Shown: positions 51,026 to 59,104 of the stretch, one piece after another
Position numbering within the stretch: position 1 is the first letter of the stretch
Layout: each line of letters opens with the position of its first letter
From: Spirosoma sp. SC4-14
GTDB taxonomy: Bacteria; Bacteroidota; Bacteroidia; Cytophagales; Spirosomataceae
Assembly (NCBI RefSeq): GCF_037201965.1
Contig: NZ_CP147518.1
Location: 7,619,001 to 7,683,000, forward strand
Reading direction: 5' to 3'
DNA length: 64,000 nucleotides
Program-made: the position numbers and the translations under genes
The notes under the pieces: model-generated
The model's input: the letters and a program-made list of their open reading frames with translations, nothing else
The model's database searches: none
Told to the model about the DNA's origin: nothing

Positions 51026-52168
51026 TTAGCTCTGGCGAGCCAGTTGATCGGCCTCGGTGGCTGTTTGTAGCGAATACAAGCCATTTTCTTCCCGAATGGT
51101 CCTATGCGTATCTGGATAGCGAATTGCACTGACCTGATCACGAAACATGAGCCGGAGCAGTTCGCTATACAAATGTTGCTTCTCATCGCCAAAGCCAAAC
51201 CGAATTTCGATTTGCTGATAGGCGTCAAACTCTTTATGCCGCCCGCGCAGAGGCCGGTCTTTTCCGCTCACGTTGGCCGTTACGTTCAGTTGAGCGCCGG
51301 GAAAAAGATCCAGCAAGGCACGCGTAGTTTCTTCGTCGGCCAAACAGCGCATAATCATTCGGGTGGGTACCCATTCGAATAGGGTCACATCGCCCCGCTC
51401 GAACAGCAGGCGCATTTCCTGCCGATCCATGCGGCCCGTTTGTGTGAAGCCATGATAAAAATTGACGAGTTTTTTTCCGGTTTCGTCATCGCCATACTCT
51501 ACCGTTGCCTGCACCTGATCTTCAATAGCGCTTCCCGGACGTGTTAAGACCTGTGCTGCCTTCACCGTTCCTTCGCCCAGCCAGCCCGCAAACATGTCGA
51601 AGAAGTGAACGCCATGTTCAATAAAAATCCCTCCGCTTTTACTCCGATCCCAAAACCAGTGTTCGGGCGAAAGGCCCTCATCGCCCGCGTAGTTTTCGAA
51701 ATAGCCATGCAGAAATTCGCCCAGTAGTTTTTTATCGATCAGGTGTTTGATCCGGGCAAACATGGGGTTATATCGCTGCATGAGGTTCGTAACCATAAGC
51801 AATCCTTTTTGCCGGGCAGTTTCAATCATTTCCCGTCCCTGTTCGGGATTGATGGCCAGTGGTTTTTCGCAGATTACGTGCTTGCCCGCATTCAGCGCCA
51901 GCATAGCCTGCTCGTAGTGCAAAAAAGGCGGGGTAGCAATATAAACTAAATCGACATCGGGATGATTGACGAGTTCATCGAGACTAGCGAGTTGATCGGC
52001 ACCGAAACGTTTGGCTGTTACCATTGCCTCGTCGCGTTTCGATCCGGCAATGGCTACTAGCTTCGTATGCGGTGTCTGCAAAAATTGCTGAACCGCAAAC
52101 AGACCAAAGCCTCCCATGCCAATAACTCCAATTCCTAGTTCGCGTTCATTCGGCGCGGTCGTTTCCAT
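51026..52168 (-). CDS. Gfo/Idh/MocA-family oxidoreductase
   Basis: The product is 380 residues from ATG 52166-52168, with the Rossmann motif GIGVIGMGGFGLFAVQQFLQ beginning near residue 11. The family signature HVICEKPLAINPEQGREMIE near 98 follows, and the substrate domain contains SGGIFIEHGVHFFDMFAGWL. It probably oxidises or rearranges a sugar or inositol with NAD(P). The NagB-PIG-L gene lies downstream on the same strand, which favours a sugar pathway. Confidence 0.92.
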   Translation of the reverse strand: METTAPNERELGIGVIGMGGFGLFAVQQFLQTPHTKLVAIAGSKRDEAMVTAKRFGADQLASLDELVNHPDVDLVYIATPPFLHYEQAMLALNAGKHVICEKPLAINPEQGREMIETARQKGLLMVTNLMQRYNPMFARIKHLIDKKLLGEFLHGYFENYAGDEGLSPEHWFWDRSKSGGIFIEHGVHFFDMFAGWLGEGTVKAAQVLTRPGSAIEDQVQATVEYGDDETGKKLVNFYHGFTQTGRMDRQEMRLLFERGDVTLFEWVPTRMIMRCLADEETTRALLDLFPGAQLNVTANVSGKDRPLRGRHKEFDAYQQIEIRFGFGDEKQHLYSELLRLMFRDQVSAIRYPDTHRTIREENGLYSLQTATEADQLARQS

Positions 52169-52278
52169 AATATTGCGTGTTGTATCCGCATAAACAACCA
52201 AAGGAATGGGGTATATGTTGGCAGAAAGCTATTCAACTACTTTACACTATAGAACTAATGTACCCATCGGTTCTGCAT

Positions 52279-55200
52279 TTATGGCCGAATAAACAGTGAG
52301 GCCGTTGCATTAGCGTAAATCAACCTGGCATTTGTTCCGAACCGTAAACTCCTGGCATTAGCATTGCTAATGAGCAGTGTAACGGTATGATCATCGGCAA
52401 TGAGTACATCGTCGCATAGGGATGGTATTCGCCCACAACTCCAGGTAGATGCCGCATTCCAGTCGCCAGAAGCTACACTTTGGCAGACTCCCCGGCTGAT
52501 CTCAATGTCATCTATTCGCAATTGATCGCGGGCACCAGAGCTGCCTACGCCCGTCCAGTAATACTGCCACAATAGCTGCACATAAGGTTTATTAAGCAAA
52601 CTGGCAGGTAGCGCAACCGGCCCTATCACCTGCGAATGTCCGGCACTGGCGTTTCGTACATACTCGACAACCTGATTTGAACCATCGAGCAGGTCTGTGA
52701 AAGGCCCTGTACTTCCAATTCGGTACCGTAATCGTATGGCATACTGACGCGGATTAGGCGTAACGGTTCCGCCCCGCCACTGCACGTAGGCTTCCGTAAG
52801 CCCTACGGTTCTTAAGGCGAGTACCATTCCGCCCAATCGGGTGGCTATATAGCCGACATTGGCTCCTCCGGTATTGATAAATGATAGCCCATCGCTGCCT
52901 AACCCATTTATACGCGTACTGCTCGAATAATTATAAGTCCCTTTAACGGTATCGGCCACAGCATAGGTTGCCGACAGTGGCGGATCGTCCTGACTCATAC
53001 TTACCAAATAGGTGTTGGATGGGTATGTACCGGCTGCCGAGGTAGCAGGCCAGGCGTCAAATCGGTATGCACAAGTAGCTAAATTATAGGCAGAAGGGTT
53101 GCCCCCAAAGCTTTCATCAAAATCAAATACAGCCGTAAACGAACGATCGGTAGTAGGATTATAGCTATAGGCCGTATCGGTCGTAAGAGTCGTTCCGTTC
53201 TCCTGCCAGGCAACAAACCTGTAGCCCGCTTTTGCTTTGGCTACAATACGAATCGTATTTCCCTGAAAATAAAGTCCCGTCCAGGGATAGGGGCTAGCGG
53301 GTACCCCGGCCGTAGTCGGCAGAATATCGATTGTGTTGACTTTAACATATCCTCGACTGGTATCCGAAACCGAAACGGTTACGTTACGATCGTTCGATAA
53401 CCCAAATTTCGACCGAATATGCTCACGTGCATAACTGGGCCGCTGCTGCACAAACGTTCGGATGTAGTTAACATTCGTAGTCCAGGTAGTAAGGTTTTTT
53501 GAGGTACGCCACCGGTCGAAATGCTCCGTAATATAGGGCTGATACTCCTGCTCAACAGCGTTGAGCATAGCAACCGTTCGGGTCTGGTTAAAGGTTGTAT
53601 TGAGCAGATCGGCATATCGATTAATAAAGTATGCCTTATAGTCGGGCAACTCCAGCAGCCGTCGTAGTGGAAAGGTAGCATTGAGCGTATTATCGGTAGC
53701 CAGCGCCAGGGTATTATGGTTATAATTCTCCCGATAGATATAGCTCAGACCATGATCTACGTCTTTCATCATCCACCGAAATCGTCCATCCTGCCCATAG
53801 GGTGCCCTTGGCAAATACTGACTGGTACGCTTACGCCAAAGCTGCTGGTTATTATTGGGCCAATCGTCGTTAGCCGAATAAATCTCGGAGATCTGATAGT
53901 CCGTAAAATTTTCGACATCCATTTTGGTTGCCACATAGGAGTAGCTTACCGGACTGGTATTCGTAAAATAACTCAACATAGCATTATAGGCCGTCAGATC
54001 ACCCTCATTGGCATCGATACCAAAACTAAGAGACACAATGTCTACACTGTCTGGGCTAACGTTATAGTTCCTGTTGAGATAGTATTTGTCATATCGTTCA
54101 TACAAGCTGTGGATTCCCCAATATTCGCCATTCACAAACACTACACTGGCCCGATTGGATTGCGTATCGAATTTTAAGTGCCGCACTATAGTCTGCATAT
54201 ACGCATCAATAATCAGGCTGTAGTCCCAGTCGTTGCCGCCATTACGCAGCAACAGTCGGTTATAAAATTGATTCGATGGGCGATTACTGAAAAACGGATA
54301 GTCAAAATCACTATCGCCATAGAGCCGTACACTCTTACGCGGCACAGATACCGTACAACCGCCGTTGATTCGCAGACCGACGGGCTGATTTATAATTGAA
54401 TTGTTGTTGAGAAAAAACTCAACGTTAGCCCGTCGCTCCCAGGAATCCCCTTCGTATGTATAATTGCCGGGCGTACAAAAATCGGCCGATGCGTTTGGGT
54501 TTCCAGACCGCCAATCGTCGAAGGCTTTTCCGGGCGTATAAATACCCGTAAAATACTCAAAGAAACTTTTCTCATTGGTGGCTATCGAAACGACCGGAAC
54601 GGTATAACGGGCCGGAGACGTAGGCGCTATGAAATAGGTCTGTGTTACAACATTGCTCGACAGCGCCCCTGCTTTATAGGCTATTGCACGAACCACAGTG
54701 CCTTTAAAAACGGGACTAATCGGAAAATAAGATGGTGGATTAAAAAAGGAGGACGCTTTAACAGATTCTTTGTTAGGCGCACTGGTCCGGTCGTTAATCG
54801 CAATCGAGCCCGAATAGGCGTAGGTCTGGTAATGGCCAGTTTCTAAGTCCCCCAACGACTGCCCAGGCTGTTGAGCATAGTAATTTTTATACTGATAGGT
54901 CTGGTCTGTCAGGTTAGCAGGATCAGGGTCTGACCCGTCCAATGTATAGTAAATAGTAGCCGTGGGGTCTGTCGTGCTCAGGTTTAACGTAAACCCGCTA
55001 CTATAAAAGCCGCCTATTTGTGAAAAAACGGGCTCTGCAAGCACAGTCGAATAGCCCGTTTTGTCATTGTTGGAACTGCCGGGACTAACATTACTACCTC
55101 CGAAAAAAAACCAGTTAGCCGTGCCGTTAGGCTGACGCCCCCACGACACATCTGCGCGCTGCGGACCAAACGTAACCTCATCGACCGTAGAACCATCCGT

Positions 55201-55560
55201 TCGATATAACCCTACGGCTTCGCCATCAGCCGAAAGTTTAATGGTAGCGTGTAGCGGGCCACGGCTCGGCTCTTCACTAGCCCATACAATCAGAAAGCCA
55301 TTGGCGGGGATAATTGTCTGCGATGAGCCGGTTGGAAACTGCGACTTGGTGTGGTTGGATAGGTTGTCGGTAATGTAGTAGCCGGCAATATCTACCGAAA
55401 AATTGTTCGGGTTATAAATTTCGATCCAGTCTTCGAAAGAACCCGAATTATCGGCCAATGTATGGCTATTCGAAGCCATTAGTTCATTTACATACAATTG
55501 CTGGGCAATAGTCAGGCTTGATGAAAGAACGAGCAGTAGGGCAGTAAGTAAAACGTTCAT
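52279..55560 (-). CDS. CotH-kinase exoprotein with lamin-tail domain
   Basis: From ATG 55558-55560 the protein has 1093 residues; the frame extends upstream but the signal peptide (ending LTIAQ) begins here. A lamin-tail domain is at about 20-140 (SGSFEDWIEIYNPNNFSVDI), then a beta-rich region with chitobiase-like repeats. The CotH protein-kinase domain occupies about 320-650, with VPRKSVRLYGDS, RRANVEFFLNNNS and FRWMMKDVDHGLSYIYRENY, the last with the DxD metal site. A C-terminal part with cell-surface beta-sandwich features follows. CotH kinases phosphorylate spore-coat and surface proteins; here the targets are unknown. Export by type IX or another route is likely but no sorting domain is clear. 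Confidence 0.85.
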   Translation of the reverse strand: MNVLLTALLLVLSSSLTIAQQLYVNELMASNSHTLADNSGSFEDWIEIYNPNNFSVDIAGYYITDNLSNHTKSQFPTGSSQTIIPANGFLIVWASEEPSRGPLHATIKLSADGEAVGLYRTDGSTVDEVTFGPQRADVSWGRQPNGTANWFFFGGSNVSPGSSNNDKTGYSTVLAEPVFSQIGGFYSSGFTLNLSTTDPTATIYYTLDGSDPDPANLTDQTYQYKNYYAQQPGQSLGDLETGHYQTYAYSGSIAINDRTSAPNKESVKASSFFNPPSYFPISPVFKGTVVRAIAYKAGALSSNVVTQTYFIAPTSPARYTVPVVSIATNEKSFFEYFTGIYTPGKAFDDWRSGNPNASADFCTPGNYTYEGDSWERRANVEFFLNNNSIINQPVGLRINGGCTVSVPRKSVRLYGDSDFDYPFFSNRPSNQFYNRLLLRNGGNDWDYSLIIDAYMQTIVRHLKFDTQSNRASVVFVNGEYWGIHSLYERYDKYYLNRNYNVSPDSVDIVSLSFGIDANEGDLTAYNAMLSYFTNTSPVSYSYVATKMDVENFTDYQISEIYSANDDWPNNNQQLWRKRTSQYLPRAPYGQDGRFRWMMKDVDHGLSYIYRENYNHNTLALATDNTLNATFPLRRLLELPDYKAYFINRYADLLNTTFNQTRTVAMLNAVEQEYQPYITEHFDRWRTSKNLTTWTTNVNYIRTFVQQRPSYAREHIRSKFGLSNDRNVTVSVSDTSRGYVKVNTIDILPTTAGVPASPYPWTGLYFQGNTIRIVAKAKAGYRFVAWQENGTTLTTDTAYSYNPTTDRSFTAVFDFDESFGGNPSAYNLATCAYRFDAWPATSAAGTYPSNTYLVSMSQDDPPLSATYAVADTVKGTYNYSSSTRINGLGSDGLSFINTGGANVGYIATRLGGMVLALRTVGLTEAYVQWRGGTVTPNPRQYAIRLRYRIGSTGPFTDLLDGSNQVVEYVRNASAGHSQVIGPVALPASLLNKPYVQLLWQYYWTGVGSSGARDQLRIDDIEISRGVCQSVASGDWNAASTWSCGRIPSLCDDVLIADDHTVTLLISNANARSLRFGTNARLIYANATASLFIRP

Positions 55561-55893
55561 GGTTAATAAGAGGCATGGAATAGATGATAAAAAATTGCAT
55601 AGTTTCAAATGACAATTAGTATATCGGAAAACATACTCGGTATAAATAAAGATACCGAAAGCAAATATAAATATAGCTTTAATCAATTATCTGAAGGCAA
55701 TAGCATCTAATTCTTATACGATATTCTCACTATTGCTAGTTACGCCAATCGTTAATCAAACGAACAGAAACAATTGAAACATCAATAGCTCGTAATGATG
55801 CTTACTGTTAAGCATCATTACGAGCTATTGATGTTTCAATTGCCCTATACGTACTAATATGATTTAAGAACCGATTCGCGAATCGGCAATAAC
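55561..55893. other. 333-base intergenic region with a 34-bp hairpin
   Basis: The CotH start is at the left and the end of the Nudix regulator gene is at the right. It holds AT-rich DNA and the hairpin at 55771-55842. The upstream extension of the CotH frame to 55686 has no signal-like or family sequence and is not thought to be coding. Confidence 0.5.
55771..55842. terminator. 34-bp perfect hairpin
   Basis: Arms 55771-55804 and 55809-55842 are exact reverse complements over 34 bases with a 4-base loop (CTGT). It lies about 50 bases downstream of the Nudix regulator stop and before the CotH gene, so it may act as a terminator or a barrier. There is no T-run. Confidence 0.75.
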
Positions 55894-56661
55894 TCATACA
55901 AAGCTAAGATCGCCATTCACCAGCGCCTTTTGGTAGTTTTCCGGGTTAAACTGGTACAAATAGGGCGACTTATGCGCTTTGCCTGTTCGGCGCTCGTCGA
56001 GCCGGGTCAGAATATGCAGACTCATAATTTTTTTGTGGAAGTTGCGCGCATCCAGCAAACGGCCCAACACGGCTTCATAGAGTCGCTGGAGTTCAGGAAT
56101 GGTAAACTTTTCGGGCAACAGATTCAGGCCAATGGGTTGCCAGTTTAGTTGTAAGCGAAGGGTTCGCAGCGCCACTTCGATAATGTGCTTGTGGTCGTAT
56201 AACAACGATGGTAGATCCGAGACATCCCACCAGCAGCACTCATCGGACATAAAATCGGCGGAGGGCATCACCTTTGTCTGATCAACCAATGCATAATATC
56301 CCATCGAAATGGTTCGTTCGGGCCACGAACCACTGCCGAATGGAATGGCCATTTTCTGGCGACGCCATGTATCTTCCCGATCATATCGCACCGCATCGCC
56401 AAACAAACGAAACTGTTGCAGAAATAATTGATCCAATCCGGTTCGCTCGCGCAATACCCGATTGGCGGCCACATCGACTGATTCATTTTTATAAATAAAC
56501 CCACCCGGCAAACACCATTCATTGGTATTTTTCCATCGTAACAGTAAGACTTTCAGATGGGTGTCATAAAAACCGAATATCACACAGTCGAGCGACAGCC
56601 CGAGCACGCATTCGTCTGATACTTTTTTAAAATGGGCAAGCAATTGTTCGGTAAAAGTCAT
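55894..56661 (-). CDS. NrtR-like Nudix-domain regulator
   Basis: The 255-residue protein has an N-terminal Nudix fold and a C-terminal winged helix (LQRLYEAVLGRLLDARNFHK near 190 then KIMSLHILTRLDERRTGKAH). The Nudix box GGFIYKNESVDVAANRVLRE near 53 is degenerate: the REUxEE core reads RVLRER, so it lacks catalytic acidic residues. This is the hallmark of the NrtR/AraR-like group, which sense ADP-ribose or sugars rather than hydrolyse. It diverges from the esterase gene and could control it or sugar genes nearby. Confidence 0.85.
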   Translation of the reverse strand: MTFTEQLLAHFKKVSDECVLGLSLDCVIFGFYDTHLKVLLLRWKNTNEWCLPGGFIYKNESVDVAANRVLRERTGLDQLFLQQFRLFGDAVRYDREDTWRRQKMAIPFGSGSWPERTISMGYYALVDQTKVMPSADFMSDECCWWDVSDLPSLLYDHKHIIEVALRTLRLQLNWQPIGLNLLPEKFTIPELQRLYEAVLGRLLDARNFHKKIMSLHILTRLDERRTGKAHKSPYLYQFNPENYQKALVNGDLSFV

Positions 56662-56792
56662 ACCAAAAGCTCTTTTTCTTTTTACTGGTCCTGGAGCACT
56701 CCACCCAGGCCGTACAATTTACAATTTGAACATAATCGGTGTATAACTCATCGTAGTTAAGCCTGCACCTTTACGCTAAAAATCCTTTTTCT

Positions 56793-58487
56793 ATGGCACG
56801 TTCACGCCCAATAATACTGTTGCTGCTTTTAGGCCTGTTTGCTGGCATCCGGCTGGTTGAGGCTCAGAAACTGGCACCCGGCCCGCAAGTACTGACTTTT
56901 TTCTCCGATGTCGATGATACCGAGCAGCCTTATGGCCTATATATCCCCAAAAACTACAATCCTAAGAAAAAATACCCACTTGTCATCATGTTGCATGGAG
57001 CAGGCTCCAATCATCGGCTATCGCTCCGTCGTGTATTTGGCAAGAGTAACGCTCCGGGAGAGAGCGATATTGAGACTTCGCGGTACTTTCCGGAATGGGC
57101 CGATGTAAACTACATTGTGGCATCTCCACTCGCCAGGGGTACGGCTGGCTATCAGGGCATTGCCGAAAAAGACGTCTTCGACGTTTTGGCGGATGTTAAG
57201 AAACGCTTCAACATCGATGAAGACCGCACCTACCTGACAGGTCTTTCGATGGGGGGTGGTGGCACGCTCTGGATTGGCCTGAGCCGACCCGATATCTGGG
57301 CAGCCATTGCTCCGGTTTGTCCGGCCCCCCCCAAAGGCACCGACGAACTGGCCGCCAATGCAACTAATTTTCCGGTTCATATTTTTCAGGGCGATGCCGA
57401 TCCGGCCGTAAAACCTGAAGGAACCCGGCAGTGGGTAAAGAACTTTCAGGATCTGGGCGTCAATGTTACCTATAAAGAGTACCCAGGCGTTAAACACGAT
57501 AGTTGGGTGCAGGCTTATGAGAATGAGTTTATCTTTGGCTGGTTCGATCAGTTCAAACGCAATCGCTTTCCCGAGCGCGTTCGTTTCTCAACCCGCCAAT
57601 ACAAACACCCATCGGCCTATTGGGTACAGTTCGACCAGATTATGCCGGGTACGCTGGCCAGTGTCGACGCGAAATTTTCGGGGCAAAACCATATCGACAT
57701 AAGCACGAAAAACCTCGGTGCGCTTACACTTAATCTGGCAGGCCATCCAAATTTCAAGGCTAAAAAGCCTGTCGATGTAGTAATCGACGGAAAAACAATC
57801 AACGCGCAGGTCAGTAACTCTCTTACCCTGATTAAAGGAGCCGGAGGCTGGGAGGCCGCAGCCTATCAGCCTACTACTACTGCCAAACGGGCAGGTGCTG
57901 AAGGTCCCCTAAGTGAAGCCTTTGCCAGCCGACATCTGTATGTATATGGTACCGCCGACAATCCATCGCCGGAGGAGTTAAAGGCGCGCCAGGAAACCGC
58001 TACTCAGGCAGCCAACTGGGCTACCTATCGCGGTGAATTTTTGGGTCGAATTATGGTATTTCCGCACGTTGTGGCCGACAAAGATGTTCGGCCCAGCGAT
58101 ATCGAAAGTTCTAACCTGATTTTGTTCGGCACTAAAGAAACCAACAAACTGATCAGTCAATACAGCGATCGGCTACCCATGCAGCTTTCCCCTTCAGCTA
58201 CTGAGTATGGCTTGTTCTATATTTTTCCGATGAATAACCATTATGTAGCAGTTAGTTCGGGACAACCCTGGTGGACTGGGACTCAGAATGCCAGCTATTT
58301 TACGATTCGGGCGCTCGAAGGATTGAACACCTTCACTGATTTTCTGCTGTTTAAAGGGTCGGCCAAATCGCCCATTGTATCGGGTTATTTCGATGAGTCA
58401 TGGCGCTTATCAAATGCCGACGCCACTGCCCTGAACCAAACAGGTGTCGTGACCGTAACGACAGGAGCCATATCGGCGACTAAGTAA
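56793..58487 (+). CDS. Exported prolyl-oligopeptidase-like esterase
   Basis: The 564-residue protein starts with a signal peptide (ending LVEAQ). The alpha/beta-hydrolase domain (about 45-250) has VIMLHGAGSNHRLSL near 66, the nucleophile motif LTGLSMGGGGTLWIGLSRPD near 148, and a His candidate in YPGVKHDSWVQ near 230, as in the carboxylesterase/PHB-depolymerase-like group. The C-terminal half (about 260-550) is a beta-rich domain of unknown role, possibly for binding. It is divergent from the Nudix regulator gene. Confidence 0.85.
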   Translation: MARSRPIILLLLLGLFAGIRLVEAQKLAPGPQVLTFFSDVDDTEQPYGLYIPKNYNPKKKYPLVIMLHGAGSNHRLSLRRVFGKSNAPGESDIETSRYFPEWADVNYIVASPLARGTAGYQGIAEKDVFDVLADVKKRFNIDEDRTYLTGLSMGGGGTLWIGLSRPDIWAAIAPVCPAPPKGTDELAANATNFPVHIFQGDADPAVKPEGTRQWVKNFQDLGVNVTYKEYPGVKHDSWVQAYENEFIFGWFDQFKRNRFPERVRFSTRQYKHPSAYWVQFDQIMPGTLASVDAKFSGQNHIDISTKNLGALTLNLAGHPNFKAKKPVDVVIDGKTINAQVSNSLTLIKGAGGWEAAAYQPTTTAKRAGAEGPLSEAFASRHLYVYGTADNPSPEELKARQETATQAANWATYRGEFLGRIMVFPHVVADKDVRPSDIESSNLILFGTKETNKLISQYSDRLPMQLSPSATEYGLFYIFPMNNHYVAVSSGQPWWTGTQNASYFTIRALEGLNTFTDFLLFKGSAKSPIVSGYFDESWRLSNADATALNQTGVVTVTTGAISATK

Positions 58488-58597
58488 TTTAGAAGTATAG
58501 GAGAAATTCGGCCTTATTGCTTAATTTTAGTTGCGCTTTGCGCTCTATTAAGCAATTCGCCTTTGTCAATAAGGTCTTTATCCCTGCTATTCAGGTT

Positions 58598-59104
58598 ATG
58601 TCTTCAGTCAAAATAACCATAAACAATCAGGCTCATACATTCGATGTAGAACCCGATATGCCCTTACTGTGGGCTATTCGTGATGTAGTTGGCCTAACCG
58701 GCACCAAATTTGGCTGTGGTATTGCGCAGTGCGGAGCCTGCACGGTTCATCTTGATGGTACGCCCATTCGTTCGTGCAGTTTTCCGGTTTCGGCAGCAGC
58801 CGGGCATAAGATTACGACCATCGAAGGAATCTCTAAAAATGGCGACCATCCCGTTCAGAAAGCCTGGATCGAACATCAGGTACCCCAGTGTGGCTATTGC
58901 CAGTCGGGCCAGATTATGTCGGCCGTAGCGCTGCTGAAGCAAACGCCCAAACCAACCGACGCAGATATTGATGCTGCCATGCAGGGCAACATCTGCCGGT
59001 GCGGTACATATAACCGCATACGTGAGGCAATCCATACGGCATCGGCCGAGATGGCCACTACTCCTAAAGCTCCGAAGACTACTCCCAAAATTGGCAAACG
59101 ATGA
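58598..59104 (+). CDS. 2Fe-2S subunit of a molybdenum hydroxylase
   Basis: From ATG 58598 the product has 168 residues; the frame reaches 27 codons upstream but without family sequence. The plant-type cluster ligands are C40, C45, C48 and C60 (KFGCGIAQCGACTVHLDG), and the second cluster is held by PQCGYCQSGQ and NICRCGTYNR. It transfers electrons from the molybdenum site of the partner to an acceptor. The gene overlaps the large-subunit start by four bases (ATGA). It corresponds to IorA-type subunits of two-subunit enzymes. Confidence 0.93.
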   Translation: MSSVKITINNQAHTFDVEPDMPLLWAIRDVVGLTGTKFGCGIAQCGACTVHLDGTPIRSCSFPVSAAAGHKITTIEGISKNGDHPVQKAWIEHQVPQCGYCQSGQIMSAVALLKQTPKPTDADIDAAMQGNICRCGTYNRIREAIHTASAEMATTPKAPKTTPKIGKR

